A stretch of 34,521 nucleotides of DNA from Aggregatilineales bacterium. GTDB lineage: Bacteria > Chloroflexota > Anaerolineae > Aggregatilineales > Ch27. Position 1 is the first letter of the stretch; every line of letters begins with the position of its first letter. A model generated the notes under the pieces. It saw nothing but the letters and a program-made list of their open reading frames with translations. It was not told the origin of the DNA and did not search any database. Of the stretch, positions 33,752-34,521 are shown one piece after another. A program made the position numbers and the translations under genes. The stretch is taken from the NCBI GenBank assembly GCA_029976025.1, contig JARKNX010000065.1, positions 1 to 34,521 on the forward strand, in the 5' to 3' direction.

Positions 33752-34167
33752 ATATCTCCAGAAGGGCGTCGGTCCGGGCGGTATTGCGGGATAGCGATCG
33801 CTATCTGCTCGCCCAACACAACAATACCAACCCGATCCATGTCGGAAAGTGGGGCATACCCGGCGGGCGGCTGGAGAATGGGGAGACCGATCTGGAGGAA
33901 GCCCTGCGCCGGGAGATTCGCGAAGAGTTCGGCGTAGAAATCATCATCACCGGATTCATTGGCCTGTACGAATACAATGACCGGAATTATTACATCTACC
34001 TGGCTGCCCCGGCCAGCATAGATTTTCTGCTCGATCGGAGCGAAATCCTCGATTTTCGCTGGGTGACAGTTGAGGAGGTTGCCGCCTGGCAGTCAGCGGA
34101 CCGGCTGCATTCCGGCTTTGAGCTGGACGCGATAAAGCGGAGTCTAGACCTGTTCCCGCTCAGCTAG
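33748..34167 (+). CDS. Nudix hydrolase
   Basis: The 139-residue single-domain Nudix protein has the complete Nudix box GGRLENGETDLEEALRREIREEFG, beginning near residue 38, with all metal-binding glutamates. These enzymes hydrolyse nucleoside diphosphates linked to another group, such as oxidised dNTPs, sugar nucleotides or CoA; the substrate is not evident. The GTG start at 33748 overlaps the upstream stop as GTGA, with GAGGAA 4 nt before it, so it is translationally coupled to the coiled-coil protein. Its last 24 nt overlap the 3' end of ribF on the other strand. Confidence 0.9.
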   Translation: MNISRRASVRAVLRDSDRYLLAQHNNTNPIHVGKWGIPGGRLENGETDLEEALRREIREEFGVEIIITGFIGLYEYNDRNYYIYLAAPASIDFLLDRSEILDFRWVTVEEVAAWQSADRLHSGFELDAIKRSLDLFPLS

Positions 34168-34521
34168 GGCTGTCAGGAGCGCCCGACTCTCGCTTACGTC
34201 CTGTCGGATCTGCGCCACCAGATCGTCCACGCTGGCGAAGCGTTTCTCGGCGCGCAGGCGGCGGACAAAGTCCAGGCGAACATCCTGTCCGTACAGGTCC
34301 CCCGCAAAATCAAGCAGATACGCCTCTACTTTCAGCTGCGAGGCGTCGAACGTAGGCTGTACGCCGATGTTCGTCACAGCCATAAAACGATCTCTCCCGG
34401 CATAGACCCAGCAGGCATATACCCCATTGGCAGGGAGGAGCTGCTCCGCCCACGGCTCAATATTAGCAGTCGCAAAACCAAGCGTCCGTCCGCGATGATC
34501 CCCCTCGATAACCGGCCCTTT
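34144..34521 (-). CDS. ribF: Riboflavin kinase/FAD synthetase RibF, C-terminal part
   Basis: This is the 3' part of a gene that enters from the right edge, with 125 codons visible. The translated part begins KGPVIEGDHRGRTLGFATANI, the riboflavin kinase signature (flavin- and ATP-binding), then NGVYACWVYAG, TNIGVQPTF, VEAYLLDF, LYGQDVRLDFVRRLRAEKRF. RibF phosphorylates riboflavin and adenylates FMN; the N-terminal FAD synthetase domain must lie beyond the window. The frame is open across the edge with no stop. Its stop overlaps the Nudix gene by 24 nt in convergent orientation. Confidence 0.93.
   Translation of the reverse strand, partial: KGPVIEGDHRGRTLGFATANIEPWAEQLLPANGVYACWVYAGRDRFMAVTNIGVQPTFDASQLKVEAYLLDFAGDLYGQDVRLDFVRRLRAEKRFASVDDLVAQIRQDVSESRALLTALAEREQV

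Noticed and set aside
1-34521. tRNA, rRNA, CRISPR array, transposon or integrase
   Set aside because: None was recognised on either strand by eye; gaps between genes are all under 300 nt and hold promoters, leaders or hairpins. A tRNAscan or Infernal run would settle small RNAs.

Overview
The window is a densely packed, GC-rich bacterial chromosome segment with about 28 protein genes on both strands and no rRNA, tRNA, CRISPR array, insertion sequence or phage module. The gene set best fits a Chloroflexota (Anaerolineae-like) bacterium: minimal SufB/SufC, a DUF3662-FHA plus membrane-FHA pair beside RodA, a CpXC-domain protein, a DUF1385 (YqhQ-like) membrane protein, and M23 peptidases carrying golvesin-like domains. 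The phylum is inferred from gene content and style only. Promoters read as sigma70-type, often with a TACAAT-like -10.

Layout. 1-3030: Fe-S cluster assembly, with sufC-sufB on minus and a SufT/MIP18 gene on plus, divergent around a perfect 15+15 bp dyad that overlaps both -35 boxes. 3059-6831 (minus): two paralogous TIM-barrel/golvesin/M23 peptidases without signal peptides. 6987-8051 (minus): selD, whose catalytic codon is an in-frame UGA (selenocysteine) followed by a bSECIS-like hairpin. 8212-13985 (plus): one six-gene operon fhaA-fhaB-SDR-mtnP-rodA-PBP with a clear promoter and terminator; its PBP has lost all three transpeptidase motifs. 14013-16985 (minus): a GAF-PAS histidine kinase followed by a CpXC protein. 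17133-19458 (minus): ROK kinase followed by a class III aminotransferase. 19578-22540 (plus): mutS and an FmdB-type zinc ribbon gene. 22567-25436 (minus): recJ and a DUF1385 gene. 25603-26529 (plus): fmt. 26543-28661 (minus): mdh and a metallophosphoesterase with a terminator between them. 28859-30162 (minus): a tandem pair of histidine phosphatases. 30351-34167 (plus): a degenerate IrrE-like protein, an unknown protein, era, a coiled-coil membrane protein and a Nudix hydrolase. The 3' part of ribF enters from the right edge on minus.

The most notable items are the selenocysteine SelD, which ordinary annotation would truncate to start near 7847; the dyad shared by the two Fe-S assembly promoters; and the catalytically dead PBP coupled to an intact-looking RodA under an FHA operon. 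Several other proteins keep a fold signature but lack expected catalytic or metal-binding residues: the SDR, the ROK kinase, the IrrE-like protein and one peptidase TIM barrel.
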